Of a DNA stretch of 57,592 nucleotides, positions 8,201 through 16,972 are shown piece by piece. The stretch comes from Paenibacillus nasutitermitis (GTDB taxonomy: Bacteria > Bacillota > Bacilli > Paenibacillales > Paenibacillaceae). Position 1 is the stretch's first letter; each line of letters begins with the position of its first letter. The stretch spans positions 1-57,592 of the forward strand of contig NZ_BMHP01000017.1 of NCBI RefSeq assembly GCF_014641075.1, written 5' to 3'. Below the pieces are notes generated by a model that searched no databases, was not told the DNA's origin, and saw only the letters and a list, made by a program, of their open reading frames with translations. Both the position numbers and the translations under genes were made by a program.

Positions 8201-9658
8201 CTATAGCGGCGGACGCTGCTTGTGATGATCCGTATGCTGCTCGTAGGCATGCGCTGCACGGAGCACCGTGCTTTCATCGAACGCTTTGCCTATAATCTGC
8301 AATCCGATCGGCAGCCCGCCTGAGAAGCCGCATGGCACGCTGATAGCCGGAATGCCTGCCAGACTGACCGGGATCGTACATATATCGTTCAAATACATCG
8401 TCAGCGGATCGCCGACTTGCTCTCCGATGCGGAAGGCCGGGGTCGGAGCCGTTGGTCCGATAATCAAATCATAGCTTTCGAACACGTTGTCAAAATCCTG
8501 CTTGATCAGCGTGCGTACCTTCTGCGCCTTCAAATAATAGGCATCGTAATAACCCGAGCTGAGCGCGTAGGTTCCCAGCATAATACGACGCTTCACTTCC
8601 GGACCGAAGCCCTGACTGCGCGATTTGCGGTATAACTCCAGCAAATTGTCCGGATTGTCGGCGCGCACGCCATACCGGACGCCGTCAAAACGGGCCAGGT
8701 TGGATGAAGCTTCCGAGGAAGCCAACAGGTAATAGGTAGCCACCGCGTACTCTGTATGCGGAAGGGAAACTTCCTCCCAGGTTGCCCCGAGATCCTCAAA
8801 CTGCTTAAGGGCTGCGAGTACCGCTTCCCTCACCTGCGGATCGATGCCTGCGCCCAGGTATTCCTTGGGAACCCCGATACGCAGGCCTTTAACATCACCG
8901 CTCAGCTGCCCGATATAATCAGGCACTTCCACTTTGGCCGAAGTGGAATCGGAAGCATCGTAGCCGGCAATTGCCTGCAGCACATATGCCGAGTCCTCCA
9001 CGTTTTTCGTCAGCGGTCCGATCTGATCCAGCGAAGAAGCGAAAGCCACCAGGCCAAAACGCGACACCAGCCCGTACGTCGGCTTGAGACCGACTATTCC
9101 GCAGTACGCGGCCGGCTGTCGGATAGAGCCGCCAGTGTCGGAGCCCAGTGAGAAATAAACCTGCCCCGCCGCCACCGATGCCGCAGAGCCTCCGCTTGAT
9201 CCGCCCGGGACATGGTCCAAGCTCCACGGATTGCGCGTCGGATAAAAGCTCGAATTCTCGTTTGAGCCTCCCATGGCGAATTCATCCATGTTCAATTTGC
9301 CGATGGTAACCGATTGCGCGGCTTTGAGCTTCTTCACAACGGTCGCGTCGTAAATAGGATCGTAATTGCTTAGGAATTGACTGGCGCAGGTCGTGCGCAG
9401 CCCTTCGGTGACAATATTGTCTTTAATCCCTGCAGGCAGTCCGAACAGCAGACCGCGCTCTCCGCCTTCTTGAAGCTGCTTGTCCAGCTCATTTGCAGCC
9501 TTCTGCGCCTCTTCTTCGTTTAGCGTCAGAAAGGCCTGTATGGAAGCATCCGTCTGTCCGATCCGCTGGAAGGACGCATCCACCAATTCACGGACAGAAA
9601 GCTCTTTACCGGTTAATTGATTATGTATTTCCTGTAGACGTTGATCAAAAAGTGCCAA
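8201..9658 (-). CDS. gatA: Asp-tRNA(Asn)/Glu-tRNA(Gln) amidotransferase subunit A
   Basis: A 485-residue amidase-signature protein. The catalytic Ser-cisSer-Lys triad is readable as Lys79 (AGIKDN), Ser154 (PGGSSGGSA) and Ser178 (DTGGSIRQ). It releases ammonia from glutamine for GatB in the indirect route to Gln-tRNA and Asn-tRNA. The start codon is TTG at 9658, behind GGGAGGAAAGACTG, and no better ATG is near. It lies between gatC and gatB, with the 40-bp gap to gatB containing a ribosome binding site. Confidence 0.98.
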   Translation of the reverse strand: MALFDQRLQEIHNQLTGKELSVRELVDASFQRIGQTDASIQAFLTLNEEEAQKAANELDKQLQEGGERGLLFGLPAGIKDNIVTEGLRTTCASQFLSNYDPIYDATVVKKLKAAQSVTIGKLNMDEFAMGGSNENSSFYPTRNPWSLDHVPGGSSGGSAASVAAGQVYFSLGSDTGGSIRQPAAYCGIVGLKPTYGLVSRFGLVAFASSLDQIGPLTKNVEDSAYVLQAIAGYDASDSTSAKVEVPDYIGQLSGDVKGLRIGVPKEYLGAGIDPQVREAVLAALKQFEDLGATWEEVSLPHTEYAVATYYLLASSEASSNLARFDGVRYGVRADNPDNLLELYRKSRSQGFGPEVKRRIMLGTYALSSGYYDAYYLKAQKVRTLIKQDFDNVFESYDLIIGPTAPTPAFRIGEQVGDPLTMYLNDICTIPVSLAGIPAISVPCGFSGGLPIGLQIIGKAFDESTVLRAAHAYEQHTDHHKQRPPL

Positions 9659-9723
9659 CAGTCTTTCCTCCCTTCTTCATTCGCCGCATCTGTTGCTGCC
9701 TTGTATGCGGCGCTTAGGTCATT

Positions 9724-10011
9724 TTATTCAAGCACAGCCGGAACCTTGAATTGGCCGTCTTCCTCTTCGGGCGCATTTCTCATTGCCGTTTCCACACTTA
9801 CGGATGGTTTCACTATATCTTCTCTCATCACATTCCGTACAGGAAGCACATGCGTAGTCGGCTCAACATCATCCGTATTTAGCTCCGTCAGCTTATCCGC
9901 ATATTTCAATATCGCATTCATCTGCTCGGTGAGCTGTGTCTTCTCTTGCGCGGACAACTCCAGCCGGGCCAGATTGGCGACATGCTCGACGTCTTTTAAG
10001 GTTATGCTCAC
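9724..10011 (-). CDS. gatC: Asp-tRNA(Asn)/Glu-tRNA(Gln) amidotransferase subunit C
   Basis: A 95-residue protein starting MSITLKDVEHVANLARL, the normal GatC start. GatC stabilises GatA and clamps it to GatB. The start is set at the GTG at 10011, because AAGGAGGG lies 6-7 bp upstream of it. The in-frame ATG at 10029 sits upstream of that ribosome binding site and would add six residues not expected in the family. First gene of the gat operon. Confidence 0.96.
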   Translation of the reverse strand: MSITLKDVEHVANLARLELSAQEKTQLTEQMNAILKYADKLTELNTDDVEPTTHVLPVRNVMREDIVKPSVSVETAMRNAPEEEDGQFKVPAVLE

Positions 10012-10055
10012 GGGGTGTCCCTCCTTCATATCATCCTACTGCTCACATTCTTTCT

Positions 10056-10085
10056 ATTATAGCTTATGGTACATCCCAAACTCAA
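10056..10085 (-). promoter_or_regulatory. Promoter of gatCAB operon
   Basis: On the minus strand, -35 TTGAGT (10080-10085), an 18-bp spacer, and a consensus -10 TATAAT (10056-10061), about 45 bp upstream of the gatC start codon. It shares the 10030-10256 gap with the upstream region of the divergent secreted-protein gene, for which no clear promoter was recognised. Confidence 0.65.
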
Positions 10086-10256
10086 TGAATTTACGAATGC
10101 CTCTCCAGGATCCAATATGAAGAAAAGCTTCATTTTGCGCTAAGGTTGCTTTTACATTGTTTTCATTTCCAATTAAGGTTGTTTACCCATACTTGATTTT
10201 GTAGCCGGTTCGCGGACAGGGTTACACTCCAAAAAAATCTGTCAGGAGGAAACAAC

Positions 10257-11042
10257 ATGAAAAAAGTGATGAAAGCAGTTGGAATAACGGCGGCCCTTGC
10301 GGTAATGATTCCGCTCAGCGCCTATGCCGCAACCTCTACCTCGGGAACCACATCAACTGTTAATAGCTCAGAAGCAATATCTCAATCTAGGCCAGCAGGC
10401 GATGATTTCGGCAGAGGTCCCGGACATGGATTCAAGGGCGGCGCGCTTGATCAGACCGTACTTGATCTGCTGAAGCTGGATGAGACTACGCTGCAAACGA
10501 AAATAAAGGAAGGCAAGACGTTAATTGAAGTGGCGGAAGAGCAGGGGGTAACACGCGAAGCGCTGAAGACGGCGCTTACGGATTCGTTCACGAAAAAGCA
10601 GGATGAACAGAAGCAGAAATTCACCGAAAACCTGGACAAGGTGATTGACGGCAAGCTTTCGGATCAAATAGGCGGCCGCGGACATCATGGGGGCAAATTC
10701 GGAGGGAAACAGGATCTCAGCGCCATCGCAACCGCGCTTGGCGTAACGGCAGACGAGCTTCGGGAATCTGTAAAAGGCGGTAAATCGATCGCGGATTTGG
10801 CTGCTGAGAAAAAAGTGGATGCGCAAACCTTGATAGATGCGCAAAAAACTGCGATTATTGCGCAAGTCAATAAAGAGCTCGCAGCCGGCAATCTCACGCA
10901 GGAGCAGGCTGACAAACAAATTGCCAGTGCAGCCGCAAGGGCGGAGGATATCGTTAACGGCACAGGATTCGGCAGAGGTGAAAGAGGCTCACGGCAAGAT
11001 GACGATACAGCCGAAGATAATAATGCAAGTACAACAGGCTAA
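10257..11042 (+). CDS. Secreted protein with two tandem helical repeats
   Basis: A 261-residue protein with a signal peptide (about 1-24, cleavage after SAYA), then a Ser/Thr-rich linker and Gly/His-rich segments (RGPGHGF, RGHHGGKFGG). Two related helical units follow: LLKLDETTLQTKIKEGKTL at about 71 and TALGVTADELRESVKGGKS at about 160. Each has the pattern Lxhs..(D/E)Lxx.hK.GK(T/S)(L/I)x-hA. The acidic tail is low-complexity. Proteins of this style are common in Paenibacillaceae but I know no assigned function. The ATG is preceded by CAGGAGGAAACAAC. Confidence 0.75.
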   Translation: MKKVMKAVGITAALAVMIPLSAYAATSTSGTTSTVNSSEAISQSRPAGDDFGRGPGHGFKGGALDQTVLDLLKLDETTLQTKIKEGKTLIEVAEEQGVTREALKTALTDSFTKKQDEQKQKFTENLDKVIDGKLSDQIGGRGHHGGKFGGKQDLSAIATALGVTADELRESVKGGKSIADLAAEKKVDAQTLIDAQKTAIIAQVNKELAAGNLTQEQADKQIASAAARAEDIVNGTGFGRGERGSRQDDDTAEDNNASTTG

Positions 11043-11105
11043 TCCTTTAACCGTTACCATCTCAGACACAATACATCTGCAACAGCTATAAATTCCGAAA
11101 AGCTG

Positions 11106-11139
11106 CAGAAAGAGCCTCCTTCAGCGGAGGCTCTTTCTG
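11106..11139. terminator. Bidirectional terminator
   Basis: A perfect 14-bp stem (CAGAAAGAGCCTCC with GGAGGCTCTTTCTG) and a 6-nt loop between two convergent genes. T-runs are short on both sides, but the symmetry and position support termination in both directions. Confidence 0.8.
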
Positions 11140-11143
11140 TTCC

Positions 11144-11524
11144 TTAAATCCAAGCCTTCAAGTTGACCTGACGGATAAAATCATCGGGGCTCTGCGTCTC
11201 ACTGGCGCCCGCTTCTTCTTCCACCTCGGCTTCCTCGCCATTCATGAGCCGGCGAAACAAGCTTTCATTATGGGTGGCCAGTGCAAAATCAATCAGCGAT
11301 TCACGTTCAACACGTTCAGCCTCCAGTTGATAGAGCACCTCTTCCAGCTCAATGTCGGCTGCTGGCACAAAAAAATTACGGTTTGCCTTGGGCACCCGGA
11401 TAATATAATCAAACGCATTATCCACATTCCGGTCATAGGCAATTATATATCCATACTCCCCGACAGGGAGGTTTTGTTCAAACAAGTCTGAAACAATGAC
11501 AATTTTTACCCCTAGCTTGTGCAT
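11144..11524 (-). CDS. Small IDEAL-domain-like protein
   Basis: About 126 residues. The N-terminal half is beta-rich (VKIVIVSDLFEQ, EYGYIIAYDRN, FDYIIRVPKANR). A helical segment, ESLIDFALATHNESLFRRL, resembles the short IDEAL domain of Bacilli regulatory adaptors. The C-terminus is acidic. The ATG at 11524 follows GAGGTGGAGCAG; a GTG three codons earlier is inside that ribosome binding site. No signal peptide. The domain match is by eye, so function stays open. Confidence 0.55.
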   Translation of the reverse strand: MHKLGVKIVIVSDLFEQNLPVGEYGYIIAYDRNVDNAFDYIIRVPKANRNFFVPAADIELEEVLYQLEAERVERESLIDFALATHNESLFRRLMNGEEAEVEEEAGASETQSPDDFIRQVNLKAWI

Positions 11525-11626
11525 CTGCTCCACCTCAATCTCTAGTAGCCTTCAATTACTTTCTATCCTACTAAAAAATACAAGAGAAGTCCAATAGAGA
11601 CCATACCCAGGGAATGGGATGGAAAT

Positions 11627-12469
11627 TTATGATTGCCTGTTCAGCGCGATTGTTTTGCGGTATGTCTCCGGACTGCTTCCAACTGCTGTCTTGAACAATC
11701 GGCTGAAATGCGCCAAATGGGTGAAGCCCACAGCATGGCAGACCTCCGAGACCGAACGGTCAGGCTCAAGCCGAAACAGAATTTTGGCCTGATTAATGCG
11801 ACGGTTATACAAATACCGGAATACGGTCGTCCCCGTTACTTCCTTGAACAAATTGGACAGATAGGGTTTGGTCAGGTGCAGGGCGCCCGCAATATCATCA
11901 AGCGTCAAATCGTTCATGTAGCAATTTTCCAAATACGAAATGACACTCTGTACATGATGCTCTTTGTGCGACCGGTGTCCATAGTCCCTGACCGGTTGGC
12001 TGCACCAGCCGCGAATCATATGAAGCAGCTCCAGAAAACGCATGACGAACCGGTCATAGGCTGTGAGGTCACGCTGATCGCCTTTGATTTCATACAGATT
12101 ATGCATATCGGCGTATAAGCGCTCCACTTCCTTCTGCTGCTGCTCTGTGAGAGAGAGCCGAATATTGCCAAGCTCCTCAAACGGCTTTAGCAGCACCGAG
12201 GCGAGCTCAGGCTGCAGCAGCTTGTTCACATACGCCGGATCAAAATGGAGTATGGAACGAATATACGGTTTGCCTTGCACAGGATTTGGCCGATGCAGCG
12301 TCATTCCATGCATCAGGATCAAATCCCCTGGCGCAAGCTTCATGATTTTATCGCCGATCAGGTAATGGCATTCGCCTTCCAGAAAATAATAAATTTCATA
12401 ATAGCTATGGGAATGAAACTGCACATCCGGAATCGACAGGTCTACCCGATAGCCAAAATCAATCGGCAA
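11627..12469 (-). CDS. AraC-family transcriptional regulator with cupin sensor domain
   Basis: A 280-residue protein: an N-terminal cupin ligand-binding domain (HSHSYYEIYYFLEGECHYLI) and a C-terminal AraC double helix-turn-helix (LTLDDIAGALHLTKPYLSNL; VSEVCHAVGFTHLAHFSRLFK). It is the last gene of the operon 16594-11627 and probably activates it in response to a sugar. The start is uncertain: the TTG at 12469 has no ribosome binding site. The frame stays open upstream to a CTG codon 8 bp after AAGGGGGG at about 12505, which may be the true start. Confidence 0.85.
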   Translation of the reverse strand: MPIDFGYRVDLSIPDVQFHSHSYYEIYYFLEGECHYLIGDKIMKLAPGDLILMHGMTLHRPNPVQGKPYIRSILHFDPAYVNKLLQPELASVLLKPFEELGNIRLSLTEQQQKEVERLYADMHNLYEIKGDQRDLTAYDRFVMRFLELLHMIRGWCSQPVRDYGHRSHKEHHVQSVISYLENCYMNDLTLDDIAGALHLTKPYLSNLFKEVTGTTVFRYLYNRRINQAKILFRLEPDRSVSEVCHAVGFTHLAHFSRLFKTAVGSSPETYRKTIALNRQS

Positions 12470-12564
12470 AAGCCAGGGCGTTAAGGAAAGTGTCAGCGCA
12501 AAATCCCCCCTTCATTTAGGACGCCGGTCTAGAAGCATCTTATAGAAGGATTGTATCATGCCTG

Positions 12565-13653
12565 CTACTCTACGCGCACAGCCATATTTTGCGCGGTGAT
12601 GCAAAGCTCGGCCGCTTTGAACGCATGCTCCTGGGTCATGGCCGTTTCCGTCCGGTTTATGCAATCAAGAATAAGCTCGCCGAAGAACGGAAATCCAACC
12701 TGCCCTGCCACGGCAAAATGTTGTTCGCCTTCCCCGTTGACCAGATAAACATGATCGCCCTGCTTATCGCGAGCGATGTCCGTATATTTGCGAAGCTCAA
12801 TGAAGCCGTTTGTTCCAAGGATAATCGTTCTTCCATCTCCCCATGTGCCCAGACCGTCCGGCGTAAACCAGTCCACGCGGAAATAATTGGTGGCTCCATT
12901 ATCACCAATCAGGGTAGCATCGCCGAAGTCCTCCAGCTCCGGAACATCGGAGTTGCCATAATTGGCGACCTTGCTGTGGACGACCTGCGCATTCTTGCAG
13001 CCCGCGAAAAAGAGAAACTGCTCAATCTGATGACTGCCGATATCACAAAGGATTCCGCCATATTGCTGCTTGCGGAAAAACCAATCCGGCCGGCTTGCCT
13101 TGTTCAGCCTGTGCGGGCCGGTTCCCATTACCTGCAGGACGCGGCCAATCGCGCCCTCCTTGATAAGCTTGCCGGCGTATACGGCGCTTTCAACATGCAG
13201 CCGCTCGCTGTAATAGACCATATACTTGCGCCCGGTTTCCGCTGCTTTGGCTCTGGCCGCCGCCAGCTGCTCCAGGGTGGTAAACGGCGTTTTATCTGTA
13301 AAATAGTCTTTGCCATGATCCATCACCCGCATCCCGAGCGACGCACGATCGCACGGAATAGCTGCCGCCGCAACCAGTCTTACTTGCGGATCCTCCAATA
13401 TCGTTTCCGGCGAAGGAGCGGCTTGCGCCTGCGGATAAGTCTTTAGGAACTGCTCCACTTTGGCCGGGTCCGGATCATAGACCCACTTCAGCGTAGCACC
13501 TGCTTCAAGCAGACCGTTGGTCTGGCCGTAAATATGCCCATGATCCAGTGCCATGGCGGCAAACACAAACTCTCCCGGCTTGCAGACCGGTTCAGGCTTC
13601 GAGCCCGATACCGGGGCGTAATTCATTCCATCGCTGCGATTAGCGGAAATCAT
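12565..13653 (-). CDS. Gfo/Idh/MocA-family oxidoreductase, divergent
   Basis: A 362-residue protein of the NAD(P)-dependent sugar dehydrogenase superfamily, with an N-terminal Rossmann part and a C-terminal alpha/beta sheet part. It departs from the family: the glycine-rich loop reads AAMALDHGHIYG instead of GxGxxG, and the usual EKP lysine motif is DKTPF. The catalytic-region CDIGSHQIEQFLFF is kept. Ligand or substrate is unknown. The ATG follows AGGAGTGAACCGCA. It lies 12 bp after the isomerase gene, in one operon with three other sugar-modifying enzymes and an AraC regulator. Confidence 0.85.
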   Translation of the reverse strand: MISANRSDGMNYAPVSGSKPEPVCKPGEFVFAAMALDHGHIYGQTNGLLEAGATLKWVYDPDPAKVEQFLKTYPQAQAAPSPETILEDPQVRLVAAAAIPCDRASLGMRVMDHGKDYFTDKTPFTTLEQLAAARAKAAETGRKYMVYYSERLHVESAVYAGKLIKEGAIGRVLQVMGTGPHRLNKASRPDWFFRKQQYGGILCDIGSHQIEQFLFFAGCKNAQVVHSKVANYGNSDVPELEDFGDATLIGDNGATNYFRVDWFTPDGLGTWGDGRTIILGTNGFIELRKYTDIARDKQGDHVYLVNGEGEQHFAVAGQVGFPFFGELILDCINRTETAMTQEHAFKAAELCITAQNMAVRVE

Positions 13654-13665
13654 TGCGGTTCACTC

Positions 13666-14436
13666 CTATTCTTCGTTGGCCAGGCCGCTGAGGGCCCGGT
13701 AGCTGATAGCCAAACTTTCAAAAGGATCTCCCGGACAGGAATCCTGTTCCACGACATACCATTCAACGCCGGTATCCCTGCAGGCCTGAATGATTGACTG
13801 CCAGTCCATATTCCCTTCGCCGATCTCGGCAAATACCTGGGTGTCCTTGACGATCGCCATATCTTTCAAATGAATAACCTTCATCCGCTGCCCGACCTTG
13901 CGGATCCATGCCACAGGGTCAGCGCCCCCGGCTTGAACCCAATACGTGTCAAGCTCAAAACCGACATATGCCGCTTGCGATTCATCCAGCAGCCATTCCA
14001 GTCCGGCCTTGCCTTCAAATTTCTCAAATTCAAACTTGTGATTATGATAGATCATACCCAGTCCGGCAGCGGAGAGCTTCGTTCCGATTTCAGTCAGAAT
14101 CCGGGCCATTTCCTTGTAACCCGGCAAACCTGCCCTGAACTCCTGGGGCATTCCTCCAAGTCCCACATAACGGCAGTTCCACGCCTGATGCTCCTTGATA
14201 ACAGCATCCAGATCATTCCTCAGCCGGTCAAACGATACATGAGTCGCACAAATCGCCAGACCATGACGCTGGCAAATCTCCAGGACCACATCCGGGTCGA
14301 TTGGGCCGATACCGGATACCTGCACGGCCTGGTAACCGATCGCTTTGACCTTTTTCAGTGAAGCGTCCAGCTCTTCGGCGGTTTTCGTAAAGTCGCGAAG
14401 CGTATATAATTGAGCGGCTATCTGGCTTTTTTTCAT
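13666..14436 (-). CDS. Sugar phosphate isomerase/epimerase-like TIM-barrel protein
   Basis: About 256 residues of the xylose-isomerase-like/AP-endonuclease-2 superfamily. Likely metal ligands are in YHNHKFEFE, VGFELDTYWVQ, KVIHLKDM and WYVVEQD. Such enzymes isomerise or dehydrate keto-sugars and inositols. The start is the ATG at 14436, 11 bp after GAGGAG; a GTG four codons earlier overlaps that ribosome binding site. Placed between two Gfo/Idh/MocA dehydrogenases, it probably acts on their 3-keto or related products (inference). Confidence 0.85.
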   Translation of the reverse strand: MKKSQIAAQLYTLRDFTKTAEELDASLKKVKAIGYQAVQVSGIGPIDPDVVLEICQRHGLAICATHVSFDRLRNDLDAVIKEHQAWNCRYVGLGGMPQEFRAGLPGYKEMARILTEIGTKLSAAGLGMIYHNHKFEFEKFEGKAGLEWLLDESQAAYVGFELDTYWVQAGGADPVAWIRKVGQRMKVIHLKDMAIVKDTQVFAEIGEGNMDWQSIIQACRDTGVEWYVVEQDSCPGDPFESLAISYRALSGLANEE

Positions 14437-14519
14437 ATCCGGAAACACTCCTCAGCCTTATTTTTGTTTGGCGGGTAAAACGCAAATACAGGTAAATGAG
14501 TCCTTGCATGATTAGCAAG

Positions 14520-15686
14520 TTAGAATGTGCCGCTAAGGTCGGCGGCCTGGCTATTTCCCGCTGGTGCCGTTTTTTGAAAAGTCGATTCTGCGATACGCTT
14601 GTTCAGCTCGGCTTCATGCAGATTCTCATCAAAAGGAAGATCGACCCAGCCGTCCAGCCAGGTGGACAGATGCATCGCATTGGAGATCGTCAGCCCGTCA
14701 ATGCCTTCTTCTCCAGGGGCAACCAGCTCTGCTCCGCGCAGCACGGCATCCGTGAAGTTTTGGATAATGCCGGTATGCTCCGGGCTAGATCCTTGATCAG
14801 GCACCTCGAATTTCCAGCACTCCGGCTTTCCGAAGGCACTGGTATTGCGCTTGTTAAACTCGGTTTCCGATTCGCGCAGCCGCCAGAAGGTCATCTGTCC
14901 GTCTTCGATGACGATTTTTCCGCGGTCGCCTGATACTTCCAGCCGATTGGTGCCCGGGGCCTCCGACGTTGCCGTAATAAAGACGCCTGTTGCGCCATTG
15001 GCATATTCGGCATATGCCGTCACGTCATTTTCGACCTCGATATTGCGGTGCTTGCCCATCTGGCAAAATGCGCGAATCCGCGAGGGCATCATGCCGATCG
15101 TCCACTGCCACAGGTCCAGCTGATGGGGACATTGATTAATAAGCACACCGCCGCCTTCACCGCCCCAGGTAGCGCGCCAGGTTCCGGAATCGTAATAGGC
15201 CTGTGGACGATACCAATTCGTGATGATCCAGTTCGTCCTGCGTATTTCGCCCAGCTCGCCGGAGCGGACCAATTCGCGCAGCTTCTGATAAAGTGGATTC
15301 ATCCGCTGATTGTAGACAATGCCAAATTTTTTGCCGCTTAGTGCAGCAGCTTCATTCATTTCGCGTACTTGCTTGACATAGACGCCGGCAGGCTTCTCAA
15401 TCAGCACATGCATGCCCTTACCGAAAGCTCTGATCGCTTCCGAAGGATGATCATAATGAGGGGTAGCCACAATGACAGCATCCACGAGGCCGGAATCAAT
15501 CATGGCCATAGAATCCTCGAATACAGCTACACCCTGCAAATGCTCCTTGGCCCACTCGCGTTTGGACTCGAATCCGTCGCATACGGCAGTCACCACAGCC
15601 CCTTTAATCTCACCAGCCTGCAGTGATTTGGCATGTGCGGATCCCATGTTCCCGATTCCAATAATTCCGTAACGAACATTGCTCAT
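14520..15686 (-). CDS. Gfo/Idh/MocA-family oxidoreductase
   Basis: A 388-residue protein with a canonical Rossmann motif (GIIGIGNMGSAHA), the EKPAG motif supplying the conserved lysine, and GGGVLINQCPHQLDLWQW near the catalytic histidine. A sugar or inositol dehydrogenase is likely; substrate unknown. The ATG at 15686 is preceded by GGAGGAAATAGA and overlaps the stop of the preceding isomerase as ATGA, so translation is coupled. Confidence 0.92.
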   Translation of the reverse strand: MSNVRYGIIGIGNMGSAHAKSLQAGEIKGAVVTAVCDGFESKREWAKEHLQGVAVFEDSMAMIDSGLVDAVIVATPHYDHPSEAIRAFGKGMHVLIEKPAGVYVKQVREMNEAAALSGKKFGIVYNQRMNPLYQKLRELVRSGELGEIRRTNWIITNWYRPQAYYDSGTWRATWGGEGGGVLINQCPHQLDLWQWTIGMMPSRIRAFCQMGKHRNIEVENDVTAYAEYANGATGVFITATSEAPGTNRLEVSGDRGKIVIEDGQMTFWRLRESETEFNKRNTSAFGKPECWKFEVPDQGSSPEHTGIIQNFTDAVLRGAELVAPGEEGIDGLTISNAMHLSTWLDGWVDLPFDENLHEAELNKRIAESTFQKTAPAGNSQAADLSGTF

Positions 15687-16594
15687 TCTATTTCCTCCAT
15701 CCATTGATTCATTTGCTGCGCATATTTGGCAAGCATGGTCACGGTATTGTAAGTACCGCTGAAATCCTCAAGCCCTAACCAGCCATCGTATTTAACAGCC
15801 TTCAGATCCGTAAGCACCTGCTTCCAGGGGATAACCCCGCTGGCAATAGGCCTCCAGCTGCAGGTCCAGTCTATTGGCTGGAGTGAGTCTCCTTCTACTG
15901 TCCCCTGCACGGCAGCTGCCGCCGAATTCGGATGATCTCCGCCGGCAGGCAGCCAGCCCGCATTCTTCACATGCACATGGGCAAGGTAAGGACCAAGCAG
16001 CTCAAGCCCCAACCGAAAATTCTCGTATCCTTCGTGAACCATATTTCCCGGATCATAAATCACTCCGATATGATCGGGGTTAAAACCGCTTACAAGCCTG
16101 TGCGCCAGCGATGCGCTCGGCGCGATCGTATAATGATGTGTTTCTACAAGAGCCTTCAGGTTATGCTCCTTCGCTAACACTTCAACTTCCTGCAAATAGA
16201 CGACGGCTTGATCATACAGCTCGTTATAGCTGCGTGTCCGGTTATAAGCGGGAACGCCCACCCGAACCATTGACGCATCCATCCGGTTCGCGAGCTTGAA
16301 GATCCGCTCGGTGGTTTCCAGATCGCCGCACTGAATATAGGGGGCGAGGGCAAGCGTCTTGCGTCCATAATTGTCCACGGCTTGCTTGAAACGGCCGATC
16401 TCCTCTTCCGAAGCAAGCGGAGAGAGGGTGGAGTGATTATTGCCCCAGAACGATGGCGCCTCAAGACGTGTTTCTGCTGAAATTTCCTTGCAGCGCCATT
16501 CGATCCCTTCAATCCCAGCAGCTGCCGCTTCCCTGCAAAGTTCCTCAGGCGTCACATCTGCAGTGGCAACCGTAAATACCGATAACTTGATCAC
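15683..16594 (-). CDS. Sugar phosphate isomerase/epimerase-like TIM-barrel protein
   Basis: A 303-residue member of the same TIM-barrel superfamily as the 13666-14436 product, but clearly a different branch. Metal-ligand motifs: LVETHHYTI, GVIYDPGNMV, HVHVKNAG and GLEDFSG. It is the first gene of the five-gene operon. GTG start at 16594 with AAGGG about 13 bp upstream, a rather long spacing. It overlaps the next gene by 4 bp. Confidence 0.88.
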   Translation of the reverse strand: MIKLSVFTVATADVTPEELCREAAAAGIEGIEWRCKEISAETRLEAPSFWGNNHSTLSPLASEEEIGRFKQAVDNYGRKTLALAPYIQCGDLETTERIFKLANRMDASMVRVGVPAYNRTRSYNELYDQAVVYLQEVEVLAKEHNLKALVETHHYTIAPSASLAHRLVSGFNPDHIGVIYDPGNMVHEGYENFRLGLELLGPYLAHVHVKNAGWLPAGGDHPNSAAAAVQGTVEGDSLQPIDWTCSWRPIASGVIPWKQVLTDLKAVKYDGWLGLEDFSGTYNTVTMLAKYAQQMNQWMEEIE

Positions 16595-16793
16595 CAGCTA
16601 TCTACAACCCTTCTGTATTCATTGACTGTGATTATGGGACATACTTCCGATACAAACGTCGCTTACGTCCCCTCTCCAACCGTTGGCGCAAGTCATGAAG
16701 ATCATCCGCTCCTGGAGGGGTAAATAAGCGGAACAGCCGGACAGCAGAACAAGTAAAGGTTTTCATTTTATTGCAGCCTGCAAGATCAACCCC

Positions 16794-16801
16794 ATTGTAG
16801 C
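16794..16801 (-). promoter_or_regulatory. Likely promoter of the oxidoreductase/isomerase operon
   Basis: On the minus strand TGCTACAAT forms an extended -10 (TG-N-TACAAT) about 200 bp upstream of the first gene; no good -35 is seen, which fits an AraC-activated promoter. The 16595-16919 gap otherwise holds a roughly 200-nt leader with no gene I can support. Confidence 0.4.
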
Positions 16802-16919
16802 ACATCAAAAGCGGCCCGACGGTTCCGTCCCAAACTACATTAACCAGAGTCAAATGATTATAGAAAGTCAGATACCTCAGTTAACTCCCGCGCAGCGATC
16901 CGCATCCTAACGGACATCC

Positions 16920-16955
16920 AAAAAAAGTCTTAAAGGCCGATGGCCTTCAAGACTT
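16920..16955 (-). terminator. Intrinsic terminator of M24 peptidase gene
   Basis: On the minus strand AAGTCTTGAAGGCC pairs with GGCCTTTAAGACTT (14-bp stem with one mismatch, 3-nt loop), followed by TTTTTGG. Confidence 0.9.
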
Positions 16956-16972
16956 CATTCTTCTTCCCTGTT

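Noticed and set aside
16632..16853. 73-codon minus-strand frame upstream of the isomerase operon
   Set aside because: It has no ribosome binding site, unusual composition and contains the extended -10 promoter; treated as leader DNA.
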